DNA of 32,936 bases from an uncultured Bacteroides sp. (lineage in GTDB: Bacteria > Bacteroidota > Bacteroidia > Bacteroidales > Bacteroidaceae), in contig CANPJW010000030.1 in the NCBI GenBank assembly GCA_947574505.1, forward strand, positions 1-32,936, read 5' to 3'. Position numbers and translations under genes: made by a program. Below, one piece after another: positions 24,279-32,590 of the stretch (position 1 is its first letter; each line of letters begins with the position of its first letter). The notes under the pieces were generated by a model. That model was not told the origin of the DNA, searched no databases, and saw only the letters and a program-made list of their open reading frames with translations.

Positions 24279-25577
24279 ATGAAAACAACCGAAACCCCAA
24301 CTCCGGCCAGACGCCGTAGTCCTATTTTTTGGGTTCCCACCGCTTATTTTGGTATGGGGCTCCCTTTTGTTGTCCTCAATATGGTAGCTGTACTGATGTA
24401 CAAAGGTCTGGGAGTCAGTGATGCGAAAATAGCCTTCTGGACCTCCCTTATCATGCTTCCCTGGACATTGAAACCCCTTTGGAGCCCGCTACTCGAAATG
24501 TACCGTACCAAGAAATTCTTTGTCGTCCTCACCCAGATGGTGTCGGGAGTCACTTTCGGGTTGATTGCCTTGTCGCTTCATCTTCCGTCCTTTTTTGCAA
24601 TCACTATCGCCTTGTTCGCCATTGTCGCCTTTAGCGGGGCAACGCACGATGTGGCCTGTGACGGGGTATATATGGACGAGTTGAATGCACAGGAACAGGC
24701 TAAGTATATAGGTTGGCAAGGTGCTTTTTATAACGTAGCCAAGATTATCGGTACAGGTCTGCTGGTTTATCTGGCCGGTTTCTTGAAAGATGAATACGAA
24801 GGTCCTGCCGAAGATGCGGTACTCTATTCCTGGACGGTCATTATGATTGTCCTCGGAGGAGTGATGTTCGCTTTGGGACTTTATCATACCCGTATGCTGC
24901 CTTCGGGCAAGCATGCCCATTCGGTCACCTCTTTTTCGCAGAGTATGGCCGAGTTATGGAATGTCATCCGGAACTTCTTTACTAAAAAGCATATCGTTTA
25001 TTACATCTGCTTTATTATTTTATATCGTTTTGCCGAAGGGTTTGTGATGAAAATTGTACCTTTGTTCCTGAAAGCCGGTCGTGATGTGGGCGGTTTGGGA
25101 TTGACAGAACAGGAGATTGGCATTTATTACGGAACCTTCGGAGCGGCAGCTTTCGTACTCGGTTCATTGCTGGGCGGATATTATATTTCCGCACGTGGAT
25201 TGAAAAAGACTTTGTTCTCCTTGTGTTGTGTATTCAATCTGCCTTTTATGGCTTACACGCTGCTTGCCATTTTCCAACCGCAGAGTGCGCCTCTTATCGG
25301 CGGAGCCATTGTGCTGGAGTATTTCGGATATGGCTTCGGCTTTGTGGGACTTACCTTGTTCATGATGCAACAGGTGGCTGCCGGCCCTCATCAGATGGCG
25401 CATTATGCTTTTGCATCGGGTATCATGAACCTGGGTGTCATGTTGCCCGGTATGATGTCCGGATATGTCAGCGACTGGCTGGGCTATAAACTGTTTTTCA
25501 TCTTTGTGCTGGTGGCTGCCATTCCGGCATTCCTGATGACTTGGTTTGTACCCTTCACGCACGAAGACAAGAAATAG
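24279..25577 (+). CDS. MFS transporter, AmpG-like, probably for a small glycan
   Basis: The 432-residue protein has about twelve membrane helices, in two groups of six split by a loop near residues 205-235 (HTRMLPSGKHAHSVTSFSQSM). The start FWVPTAYFGMGLPFVVLNMVAVLMYKGLGVSDAKIAFWTSLIMLPWTLKPLWSPLLEMYRTKK matches AmpG/SLC33-like MFS proteins that take up muropeptides or disaccharides. FSGATHDVACDGVYMDEL is the typical charged motif at helix 4-5. It lies 32 bp before the GH130 gene. The natural reading is import of the disaccharide or trisaccharide core that GH130 then cleaves in the cytoplasm; the substrate itself is inference from context. Confidence 0.88.
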   Translation: MKTTETPTPARRRSPIFWVPTAYFGMGLPFVVLNMVAVLMYKGLGVSDAKIAFWTSLIMLPWTLKPLWSPLLEMYRTKKFFVVLTQMVSGVTFGLIALSLHLPSFFAITIALFAIVAFSGATHDVACDGVYMDELNAQEQAKYIGWQGAFYNVAKIIGTGLLVYLAGFLKDEYEGPAEDAVLYSWTVIMIVLGGVMFALGLYHTRMLPSGKHAHSVTSFSQSMAELWNVIRNFFTKKHIVYYICFIILYRFAEGFVMKIVPLFLKAGRDVGGLGLTEQEIGIYYGTFGAAAFVLGSLLGGYYISARGLKKTLFSLCCVFNLPFMAYTLLAIFQPQSAPLIGGAIVLEYFGYGFGFVGLTLFMMQQVAAGPHQMAHYAFASGIMNLGVMLPGMMSGYVSDWLGYKLFFIFVLVAAIPAFLMTWFVPFTHEDKK

Positions 25578-25609
25578 AGAAAAACTATTAACCTAACAAA
25601 AAAGAGAAT

Positions 25610-26611
25610 ATGAGTGAATTGAAGATTGCGGGCAATCCGTTGCCCGGTATGCCGTGGGAGGAACGTCCCGAAGGTTGTAAAAATGTAATGTGGAGATGTA
25701 GCGCGAATCCCATCATTCCCCGTGATTTGCTGCCTACATCCAATAGTATATTCAATAGTGCGGTAGTACCTTTCGGCGAAGGGTATGCCGGAGTGTTCCG
25801 TTGTGATGATACAAACCGCCGGATGGCGCTTCATGTGGGATTCAGCAAGGACGCCGTTCATTGGGACATCAATCCGGAGAAGTTGCAGTTCCAGTGTGAT
25901 ATTCCTGAGATTGGTGAATGGGTGTACGGTTATGACCCGCGTGTCTGCTTTATCGACGACCGTTACTATGTGACCTGGTGTAACGGATATAAGGGCCAGC
26001 CCACCATCGGCGTGGCATGGACTACGGATTTCAAGACATTCCATCAAGTGGAGAATGCTTTCCTGCCTTTCAACCGTAATGGCGTGCTGTTTCCCCGCAA
26101 GATCAATGGTAAGTTTGCCATGTTGAGCCGTCCCAGTGATAACGGGCATACTCCTTTCGGAGATATTTATTATAGCGAGTCGCCCGACTTGGAGTTTTGG
26201 GGACACCATCGTCACGTCATGTCACCCGCGCCTTTTGAAGTAAGTGCATGGCAGTGCCTGAAGATTGGCGCCGGCCCCATTCCCATCGAAACCAGTGAGG
26301 GCTGGTTGCTGTTCTATCACGGTGTGCTTCGCTCCTGCAACGGTTATGTCTATGCCTTTGGATCGGCATTGCTTGACTTGGACGAGCCCTGGAAGGTGAA
26401 ATTCCGTTCGGGACCTTATCTTATCTCTCCGCGTGAACCTTACGAATGCATGGGTGATGTGCCCAATGTATGCTTCCCTTGTGCGGCTTTGCATGATCCG
26501 GCAACGGGACGGGTGGCCGTTTATTATGGTTGTGCCGACACGGTGACCGGTCTGGCATTCGGTTATATTCCCGAAATTATAGAATTTACCAAACGTACTT
26601 CTATTATTTAA
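25610..26611 (+). CDS. GH130 mannoside phosphorylase, likely Man-beta-1,4-GlcNAc phosphorylase
   Basis: GH130 phosphorylases split beta-mannosides with inorganic phosphate to give alpha-mannose-1-phosphate. This protein has 333 residues and no signal peptide, so it is cytoplasmic. The five-bladed propeller motifs are present: [20 protein letters not shown] with Asp109 as the likely proton donor, [24 protein letters not shown] with Arg residues that bind phosphate, and WLLFYHGVL with His237. The length and the GYDPRV form fit subfamily GH130_2, which includes Man-beta-1,4-GlcNAc phosphorylases acting on the N-glycan core, rather than the longer mannosylglucose phosphorylases of GH130_1. It is the last gene of the GH97-MFS-GH130 block; a strong terminator follows. 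Confidence 0.9.
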   Translation: MSELKIAGNPLPGMPWEERPEGCKNVMWRCSANPIIPRDLLPTSNSIFNSAVVPFGEGYAGVFRCDDTNRRMALHVGFSKDAVHWDINPEKLQFQCDIPEIGEWVYGYDPRVCFIDDRYYVTWCNGYKGQPTIGVAWTTDFKTFHQVENAFLPFNRNGVLFPRKINGKFAMLSRPSDNGHTPFGDIYYSESPDLEFWGHHRHVMSPAPFEVSAWQCLKIGAGPIPIETSEGWLLFYHGVLRSCNGYVYAFGSALLDLDEPWKVKFRSGPYLISPREPYECMGDVPNVCFPCAALHDPATGRVAVYYGCADTVTGLAFGYIPEIIEFTKRTSII

Positions 26612-26641
26612 GCACCGTTTGTACTGTTCTCATTCGAAAAC

Positions 26642-26698
26642 AGAGGATGTGTCCTGTGGCTGTCACTTCGGTCCGGACACATCCTCTTTGTCTTTTTC
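26642..26698 (+). terminator. Rho-independent terminator after the GH130 gene
   Basis: AGAGGATGTGTCC (26642-26654) and GGACACATCCTCT (26675-26687) are perfect 13-bp inverted repeats with a 20-nt loop, followed by TTGTCTTTTT. It marks the 3' end of the PUL transcript. Confidence 0.9.
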
Positions 26699-26801
26699 CG
26701 GGAAAGGGGACTGTCTGGTTATAAAGCGGCTTTTAAGTGCTGTCTTCTCTTTGGCTAAGCGTTTTCTTCCGGATGATTAAGGGCTTTTATACTGAAACCT
26801 T

Positions 26802-26878
26802 CTACAGTTCATTGCAATGGACTGTAGAGTCTGCCGTAATGGACTGTACGGTCTGCTACAGTGGACTGTACGGTCTGC
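26802..26878. repeat. Cluster of 22-bp-spaced direct repeats and palindromes
   Basis: Three copies of TGGACTGTA(C/G)(A/G)GTCTGC start at 26818, 26840 and 26862, so the period is exactly 22 bp; copies two and three are identical over 17 bp. The first copy overlaps a 26-bp palindrome (26802-26827) with one mismatched pair, centred on TTGCAA. A further palindrome, TACAGT-GG-ACTGTA, sits at 26857-26870. Five ACTGTA or TACAGT half-sites occur in total. Because 22 is not a multiple of 3, this is not coding. Confidence 0.75.
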
Positions 26879-27041
26879 ACCGGAAGACTATAGAAGATAA
26901 TAGGAATAAAGACCTTAGTTGTATGGAGAAAAAGGCTTATGTTTGCTGTTGAAAGAGGTTAGGTTCCGATACGGAAAGATATCAGACCGGTATACCGGCA
27001 AATTATTCACAGGCAGTCCTCCGCCTCTCGATTTTTCTCTT

Positions 27042-27049
27042 TATCTTTG
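27042..27049 (+). promoter_or_regulatory. -7 promoter box of the GH109-like gene
   Basis: TATCTTTG matches TAnnTTTG and is 20 bp before the ATG at 27070. No clear -33 TTTG is found at 19-21 bp. Confidence 0.45.
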
Positions 27050-27069
27050 CCGGAAAAATAAAGCAGTCC

Positions 27070-28311
27070 ATGAAACGACCCAACGTACTTAATTTAACCT
27101 GCCCTGCCATCCCCGTAGTTCGGATCGGTTTTGTCGGATTAGGAAACAGGGGCATTCTTGCACTTGAGAGATATATGCACCTGGAAGGCATTGAGGTGAA
27201 AGCGCTTTGTGATTTGCGGAAAGAGAATATAGAGCGTGCAGAGCATATCTTACGGGAGTTCGGCCGTCCCGAAGCCGAGAACTATTCGGAAGAAGGGATG
27301 TGGCGCAAGATGTGCGAATGCAAGGAGATAGACCTCATTTATATTTGTACGGACTGGCTGACTCATACTGATATTGCCGTTTATGCCTTGCAGCAGGGCC
27401 GTCACGTGGCGTTGGAGGTTCCTGCCGCCATGAGTGTGGCCGATTGCTGGCGTTTGGTGGATACAGCCGAAGAAACCCGCCGTCACTGCATGATGCTGGA
27501 GAACTGTTGTTACGATGCATTTGCCCTGACTACATTGAACATGGTGCAGCAGGGGGTGTTGGGCGAAATCACTCATGCCGAGGGGGCATACATCCATGAC
27601 TTGCGCAAGCATTATTTTGCAGACGAAAAAGCGGGTGGGTATCACAATCACTGGATAAAGCTTTACAGCCAGCAGCATACGGGGAATCCTTATCCTACTC
27701 ACGGCTTGGGTCCTGTCTGCCAATGGATGAATATTCATCGGGGAGACCGTATGGAGTATCTGGTTTCCATGTCCTCGCGTCAGGCCGGTCTGTCTGCTTA
27801 TGCCGGACAGGTGTTTGGTGCATCCTCCGAAGAAGCGGCGCAGAGTTATGAGATGGGGGATGTGAATACCACGCTGATTCATACTGTAAAAGGAAGAACT
27901 ATCTTGTTGCAATATGATGTGACCACTCCTCGCCCGTACAGCCGCCATCAGACGGTGTGCGGCACGAAGGGATTCATGCAGAAATATCCTGTTCCCTGTC
28001 TTCTGCTCGATGAATATGGCAAGGAACCTTTGTCCGGTGAGCAGTTTGAGCGGATGATGGAGCAGTATAAACATCCTTTTACGGCAGTTATCGGCGAGGA
28101 GGCGCGGCGGAAGAATATGCCGAATGAGATGAATTATATCATGGACTACCGGCTTATTCATTGTTTGAGGAACGGTTTGCCGTTGGATCAGGATGTGTAT
28201 GACGCTGCCGAATGGTCTTGCATTACGGAACTGAGCGAGCGCTCCGTGCGACAGGGCAGTGTACCGGTGGAGATTCCCGATTTCACACGAGGGAACTGGA
28301 AAGAGAGATAG
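27070..28311 (+). CDS. Gfo/Idh/MocA-fold protein, GH109-like
   Basis: The 413-residue protein has an N-terminal Rossmann fold with [12 protein letters not shown] (18-28), CDLR (47-50) and the LEVPAA segment (115-120), which bind NAD. The C-terminal part has LENCCYDAF (143-151), [11 protein letters not shown] (169-179), YHNHW and [23 protein letters not shown] (205-226), the signature of GH109, whose characterised members are NAD-dependent alpha-N-acetylgalactosaminidases. Tyr208 and His211 in YPTHG match the catalytic-site pair of that family. Unlike many Bacteroides members it has no Tat or Sec signal, so it should act in the cytoplasm. It has its own promoter and is separated from the PUL by a strong terminator. 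The actual substrate may differ from GalNAc. Confidence 0.85.
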   Translation: MKRPNVLNLTCPAIPVVRIGFVGLGNRGILALERYMHLEGIEVKALCDLRKENIERAEHILREFGRPEAENYSEEGMWRKMCECKEIDLIYICTDWLTHTDIAVYALQQGRHVALEVPAAMSVADCWRLVDTAEETRRHCMMLENCCYDAFALTTLNMVQQGVLGEITHAEGAYIHDLRKHYFADEKAGGYHNHWIKLYSQQHTGNPYPTHGLGPVCQWMNIHRGDRMEYLVSMSSRQAGLSAYAGQVFGASSEEAAQSYEMGDVNTTLIHTVKGRTILLQYDVTTPRPYSRHQTVCGTKGFMQKYPVPCLLLDEYGKEPLSGEQFERMMEQYKHPFTAVIGEEARRKNMPNEMNYIMDYRLIHCLRNGLPLDQDVYDAAEWSCITELSERSVRQGSVPVEIPDFTRGNWKER

Positions 28312-28354
28312 TGCTGTCAGTTCTTTAGCACAGGGGGGATAAACCGAATGGTTC

Positions 28355-28399
28355 TCACCTGAAGATGAAAAGAACGCTGATATGTTAATCTCCAGGTGA
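28355..28399. other. Short inverted repeat between convergent genes
   Basis: TCACCTG (28355-28361) and CAGGTGA (28393-28399) are 7-bp inverted repeats 31 bp apart, in the 122-bp gap where the GH109-like and FecR genes converge. It could be a weak bidirectional stop, but the loop is long and no U-tract is seen. Confidence 0.25.
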
Positions 28400-28433
28400 A
28401 AATACAGGCTTGTTTATTGAACTCCCATTGATG

Positions 28434-29444
28434 TTATCGTTTCTTGTCTTGTGGTGGTTCCACTATTATTTTTCCTTCTTTCATGGTGAACTGTGCGATT
28501 TTCAAATCATTCAAGGCGTCCAGTACGGTATTCACCGGGAGTTGGCGGTTGATATGGAAATAGATGCGTTCGTCCAGTAACGGACGTGAACGGAATACGA
28601 TGCTGATGTTATACCATGAACCTATATCTTGCATGACTTGCCTCAAGTCGGTATTGTCAAAAGAAAATTCATTCTCCGCCCATCCTTTTCTCTTCTCCGT
28701 ATCAACTCTTTTCAATTGGAGTTTTCCTTGTTTATCCAAGGATATTTGTTCCCCCGGGTGCATTTCCTTACTTTGATTGCGCTTGGTATGACTTACATTC
28801 ACTCGTCCTTGATAGAGGATGACATCCGGCGAGTAACGGGGATAGGCTTTCACATCGAACACCGTTCCCAGTACTCGTGTTTGTAGTTGCTCGGTGCATA
28901 CTATAAAGGGGCGGGAAGCGTCTTTGGCTACTTCAAAACGGGCCTCTCCGCTTAGTTTGACACTGCGAATGGTATCTGTAAACTCCTTTAGATACTCCAG
29001 ACGGCTGTTTGCGCTGAGCAATACCTTGCTTCCGTCGCTTAATTGAACGGAGGTAATGGTAGCGGGCGGGGTGCTTACAATTATCCTTTTCCCTTCTTCC
29101 CGAAAAGTAATTTCCTCAGGAACTTCCAGTGAAGTGAAGACTTCCACTTCCTGCGGCTCAGGTTGTAGTAAAGGCTGGAATACAAGTACCAAGGCGATGA
29201 CAGCGGCGGCTATACCTGGTATCGTTATTCGTCGGATAGATTGGTGTCTGATACGGTGACGACGGATGAATGTCTGCCAGGCTTTCCGGGTTTCGTCTGC
29301 GGTGGGAATATCCCCCAATGCTTCACCAAAGAGTTGTTCCAATTGATGGTCATTCCAAGTTCCGTTTTGGGGGGAGTCTTGGTTATGGGGATTCTTTCCG
29401 TTGTCCGGATGGATGTGGTCATTTGTTGAAAACTCCTTTTTCAT
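28434..29444 (-). CDS. FecR family anti-sigma factor of the second signalling locus
   Basis: This 336-residue protein has a polar N-terminal cytoplasmic part (1-72), one membrane helix (about 73-93), a proline-rich link, the periplasmic FecR domain (about 128-220, with TSVQLSDGSKVLLSANSRLEYLKEF, VKLSGEARFEVAKD, TRVLGTVFDVKAY and LYQGRVNV) and a C-terminal DUF4974-type domain (about 258-330). Its start overlaps the sigma gene stop by 4 bp (29441-29444), so translation is coupled. It should hold the neighbouring ECF sigma factor and take its signal from the STN domain of the receptor encoded first in the operon. The N-terminal 30 residues are rich in Asn, Asp, His and Pro and look disordered. 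Confidence 0.92.
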   Translation of the reverse strand: MKKEFSTNDHIHPDNGKNPHNQDSPQNGTWNDHQLEQLFGEALGDIPTADETRKAWQTFIRRHRIRHQSIRRITIPGIAAAVIALVLVFQPLLQPEPQEVEVFTSLEVPEEITFREEGKRIIVSTPPATITSVQLSDGSKVLLSANSRLEYLKEFTDTIRSVKLSGEARFEVAKDASRPFIVCTEQLQTRVLGTVFDVKAYPRYSPDVILYQGRVNVSHTKRNQSKEMHPGEQISLDKQGKLQLKRVDTEKRKGWAENEFSFDNTDLRQVMQDIGSWYNISIVFRSRPLLDERIYFHINRQLPVNTVLDALNDLKIAQFTMKEGKIIVEPPQDKKR

Positions 29445-29968
29445 TGTTTATCCTCCTTTTTCAGTATCGCTTCGCGCAGAGTCCGCAATGCTTTTGATAT
29501 ATGTTTTTTCACGGTGTCGGGGCTGATTCCCAATTCGTCGGCTACCTGTTGATATGTTTTTTTCTCCCAATAGCAGCTTCGCAAGATGGTGCAAGTCGGT
29601 TCGGGCAAACTGCGGGCTATGTTTTCCGCTTGCTGCAACAGTGCCTCGTGTGCGCGGTAACCCTGATTCATTTCCGCACGGGTGGCTTCGATGAGGCGGT
29701 CTATGTGTTGCTGTTCCACATTCAAATGCTTCAAGCGGTTGAGGCATCCGTTACGCACGGTGGCATAGAGCCAGGCGCTACGGGTGTTTTCCTTTAGTTG
29801 GTCGAACTCCTTCCAGGCTTGTTCCATGGTTTCGCTTACTATGTCCTTGGCTTCTTCCGTATTGCTCATCAGGGTGGTAGCAAAGCGGACGAGGCGTGGG
29901 TACATTTCTGCGAACAGTCGTTCGAAGTGCTCTTCTTTATGGTTTCTTCTCCTGAATAAAATCTGCAT
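29441..29968 (-). CDS. ECF-type RNA polymerase sigma factor of the second signalling locus
   Basis: The 175-residue protein has sigma region 2 (about 15-80, FAEMYPRLVRFATTLMSNTEEAKDIVSETMEQAWKEF) and region 4 (about 115-168, SLPEPTCTILRSCYWEKKTYQQVADELGISPDTVKKHISKALRTLRE). It ends in a charged tail and lacks the hydrophobic C-terminus of the PUL sigma factor, so the two belong to different ECF branches. It is encoded 54 bp after the receptor gene and overlaps the FecR gene by 4 bp. The likely target is its own operon and perhaps genes outside the window. Confidence 0.92.
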   Translation of the reverse strand: MQILFRRRNHKEEHFERLFAEMYPRLVRFATTLMSNTEEAKDIVSETMEQAWKEFDQLKENTRSAWLYATVRNGCLNRLKHLNVEQQHIDRLIEATRAEMNQGYRAHEALLQQAENIARSLPEPTCTILRSCYWEKKTYQQVADELGISPDTVKKHISKALRTLREAILKKEDKQ

Positions 29969-30022
29969 GTTTCCTTGTCTTCCGTGAACAAAGGTACGGA
30001 AATTTCCTTTTCTCCGCTGGGG

Positions 30023-32590
30023 TTACAGACGATTCTTTTCGCTTTGTCCGGCTCCGGTTCCTTTATATTTGCTCTTGGTGGCATTGAATTTATAGGATAC
30101 TTGGAGGCCGAAGCGTTGGAAATCCCGGTAAATCCGATTTTCCATATAGGCATCTATGCCGTATAAATCAAAATGGAAATACCCTGTTCTAAGAATATCA
30201 TTGGCGGTGAATGTTATGGTGAGTGTCTCTTTTAAAAAGGATTTGGAAAGGCGTGCATTGATTTGTCCTTCCGTGCGCGTTACAAAAAATCCTTGCCGGG
30301 AAGCGGTGGAGAGATATCCTTCCATATTGAAGAACCAGCCTTTGGGAAGGTTGAAGTTGTTGTCCAGACTGATATAGAAACGGGGTTGGTTCCGGTGTTC
30401 GGTGATTCCTATTTTATTCGCATTCATGTCCAAAAAAGCCATATTCACATTGAGTTGTGGTTCCCAACACCCCAGTTTGGGAGAGGCGTTGAAACTAATG
30501 CCGTAATTATGGGTTGTAGGAATGGTCTGTGTGGCAAATAAGAGGACGCCCGGATGTGTATCTTCCTTGTAGGGCATAATTATATTGGTATACATATTGA
30601 GAATACGGCTGAAATAGGCTGAGAAATAGAGCCAATTCCAAGAGGCGCCGGCCGAAAAGCGATGCGTCTTTTGGGTTTTCAGCAAAGGGTTTCCTTGAGA
30701 ATACTCATATTTGCTGCGATAGCGGATGGAATTGGTCAATAGGCTATAATCGGGGTTATTTTTACGTAACCGGTAAGAGAGGCTGAAACTTTTGCCATTG
30801 TGTGACCAACTGGCGGCCAATACAGGAATAATATCATTATAGGTAGGGCTTTGTGCATCTATCCTTATCCCTTTTTCATAATAATCTGTTTGTTGATGTT
30901 CATAACGTATTCCCATATTCAGTTTCCAATGGCGGATGGATCTTGAATAGTCAGCAAATGCGGCATATACGGATTGTTTGATGTGGTCGTCGGCATCAGC
31001 AGAGAAACCGTTTTGGGTAAAGATATCATGGCGGTTGGTAAAAGTTTCTTCCGTACCGAATGAAAAACGTCCGTTCCATAAAGGGGCACTGACTACCAGC
31101 TTGGCGGCATAGAGGGAGCTGCGCATACGACTGTCTGCTTGCACGGTTGCATCGTCATTATTCATGGCGTTCTGGTCGGAATGCGAGCGTTTGAACAGGT
31201 AATCGGCGTTGAAGTCAATATTCCATTTGCCCAGTTCTCCTGCGTAGTAGGCGTTTGCCGCGTGATCCCAACCTGTATGTATTTGTTCTGCTGTAGTAAA
31301 GTTTATCCGGTCGGTTTCTTCATCGTTACGTCTGGTGACGGTTTTACCGGATGAATTTCTGTCTGCATTCCCTATTCCGGTTTCGGGCATATAGCGCAGA
31401 CCGAAAGAATGGTGTTCATCCGGTTCATAATTGAATCCCAGCTCACCGGAAAAACGTTGGCTCTTATGGGTCTGCACATCATTTTTGTTGGTTTGCCAAA
31501 TGGCGGAACCCTTGATGCGGTTCATATTTGTGGTTTTTCCATACGAGTTTTGCTGTGCCATATATCCCTTTACAAAGAGATCCAGACCGCCGGTGCGATA
31601 ATTTAATGCCATATATTCGTTGGCGTTGGCGGAATGTCCTTGTGAATAAGTCGTATTGAAGTGGCCGCTCAACCCTTGTCCGCGCCGGCGGATGGTGCGG
31701 AGGCGGATGACGGCTGCTACGTCCGAGGCATATTCGGCTCCGGGAGTGGTGATGACTTCTGCGGATAAGATTTCGTTGGCCCGGATACGGTCCAGTTCTG
31801 TCATGTCACGTACTTTCTTATTATTTATATAGATTACAGGAGAACCGCATCCCATTACATTGTATTCGCCGTTATGGCCGGTGACGAAAGGAAGATGGGG
31901 CAACATTTCTGCGGCAGACCCCATTCGGGCCAGGGAAGTTCCTGCCACGTTGGCTTTTAGTCCGTTGGGACCCACTTCTATCATGGGGCGTCGGGCGCTG
32001 ATGGTTACTTCCTGCATCAGTTGGGTGTCGGGAAGCAGGTGAAACGTAAGAGTAGGGTGGTAAGGTTGCACTTCCGTCTTATAGCCTATATAAGAAACCC
32101 GTATCAAGTAAGGTATCCCTTCTTCCGCTATCATCAGGAAACTTCCGTCTTCACGGGTGACACATCCGTTTACAAAGGTGGAGTCGCCGGGAGTCAATAA
32201 GAGTACATTGGAGTAGGGCAGCGGTTCATTCTTTTCATTGGTTACTTGTCCTCGTATTTCGGTAATGCGTATGTCTCTTCCCTTTTTCTGTATGGCGAAG
32301 TATTCTTCCCGTTCTTTACAAATGAAAGGAATGCCGTTCAGGACAGTGCCGATGGCTTCAAGTTCGGTTTTTTGCCGGATGGAGGCTGTAACCCGGTAGC
32401 TTTCTGTTTCGTTATAGGAGAAGATAATATTCTTTCCGCCTTCCTTTTCGATTAGTTTAAGGGCGGCGGGAAGTGGTTTGTCCTTTAATTCTATAGAGAA
32501 TTGCCGGGGTGTTTGTGAATGAAGCGGAAGGATGATGCTGAATAATACGGTCATGATCCACGCTGTTTTCAAATAGCCGTCTGGTCTCAT
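30023..32590 (-). CDS. TonB-dependent outer-membrane receptor with STN domain
   Basis: I place the start at the ATG at 32590, giving 855 residues; the frame is open to 32707, but those 39 extra residues look non-native and would hide the signal peptide (WIMTVLFSIILPLHSQ). After it come an STN domain (about 30-103, FSIELKDKPLPAALKLIEKEGGKNIIFSYNE), a carboxypeptidase-regulatory-like domain (112-187, IRGQVTNEKNEPLPYSNVLLL), a plug (about 200-300, EILSAEVITTPGAEYASDVAAVIRLRT) and a beta-barrel of the OMP_b-brl_3 type. It is not a SusC: the barrel is shorter and no SusD gene follows. It probably transduces an outside signal to the FecR and sigma pair encoded downstream. Substrate unknown. Confidence 0.9.
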   Translation of the reverse strand: MRPDGYLKTAWIMTVLFSIILPLHSQTPRQFSIELKDKPLPAALKLIEKEGGKNIIFSYNETESYRVTASIRQKTELEAIGTVLNGIPFICKEREEYFAIQKKGRDIRITEIRGQVTNEKNEPLPYSNVLLLTPGDSTFVNGCVTREDGSFLMIAEEGIPYLIRVSYIGYKTEVQPYHPTLTFHLLPDTQLMQEVTISARRPMIEVGPNGLKANVAGTSLARMGSAAEMLPHLPFVTGHNGEYNVMGCGSPVIYINNKKVRDMTELDRIRANEILSAEVITTPGAEYASDVAAVIRLRTIRRRGQGLSGHFNTTYSQGHSANANEYMALNYRTGGLDLFVKGYMAQQNSYGKTTNMNRIKGSAIWQTNKNDVQTHKSQRFSGELGFNYEPDEHHSFGLRYMPETGIGNADRNSSGKTVTRRNDEETDRINFTTAEQIHTGWDHAANAYYAGELGKWNIDFNADYLFKRSHSDQNAMNNDDATVQADSRMRSSLYAAKLVVSAPLWNGRFSFGTEETFTNRHDIFTQNGFSADADDHIKQSVYAAFADYSRSIRHWKLNMGIRYEHQQTDYYEKGIRIDAQSPTYNDIIPVLAASWSHNGKSFSLSYRLRKNNPDYSLLTNSIRYRSKYEYSQGNPLLKTQKTHRFSAGASWNWLYFSAYFSRILNMYTNIIMPYKEDTHPGVLLFATQTIPTTHNYGISFNASPKLGCWEPQLNVNMAFLDMNANKIGITEHRNQPRFYISLDNNFNLPKGWFFNMEGYLSTASRQGFFVTRTEGQINARLSKSFLKETLTITFTANDILRTGYFHFDLYGIDAYMENRIYRDFQRFGLQVSYKFNATKSKYKGTGAGQSEKNRL

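Larger units (their letters stand above)
26612..27069. other. Gene-free stretch with terminator, repeat cluster and promoter
   Basis: No convincing gene is present in these 458 bp. The stretch holds the GH130 terminator (26642-26698), the repeat cluster (26802-26878) and the -7 box for the next gene (27042-27049). The short frames across it do not start at plausible sites or resemble proteins. Confidence 0.7.

Noticed and set aside
26818..26878. CRISPR array
   Set aside because: The units are 17 bp with only 5 bp between them, there are only three, and no cas gene is near.
26530..26952. Two short plus-strand open frames across the terminator and repeat cluster
   Set aside because: They cross a rho-independent terminator or 22-bp repeats whose period breaks the reading frame; no plausible start context or protein pattern.
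28355..28399. Strong bidirectional terminator between convergent genes
   Set aside because: The stem is only 7 bp with a 31-nt loop and no T-runs, so I list it only as a weak inverted repeat.
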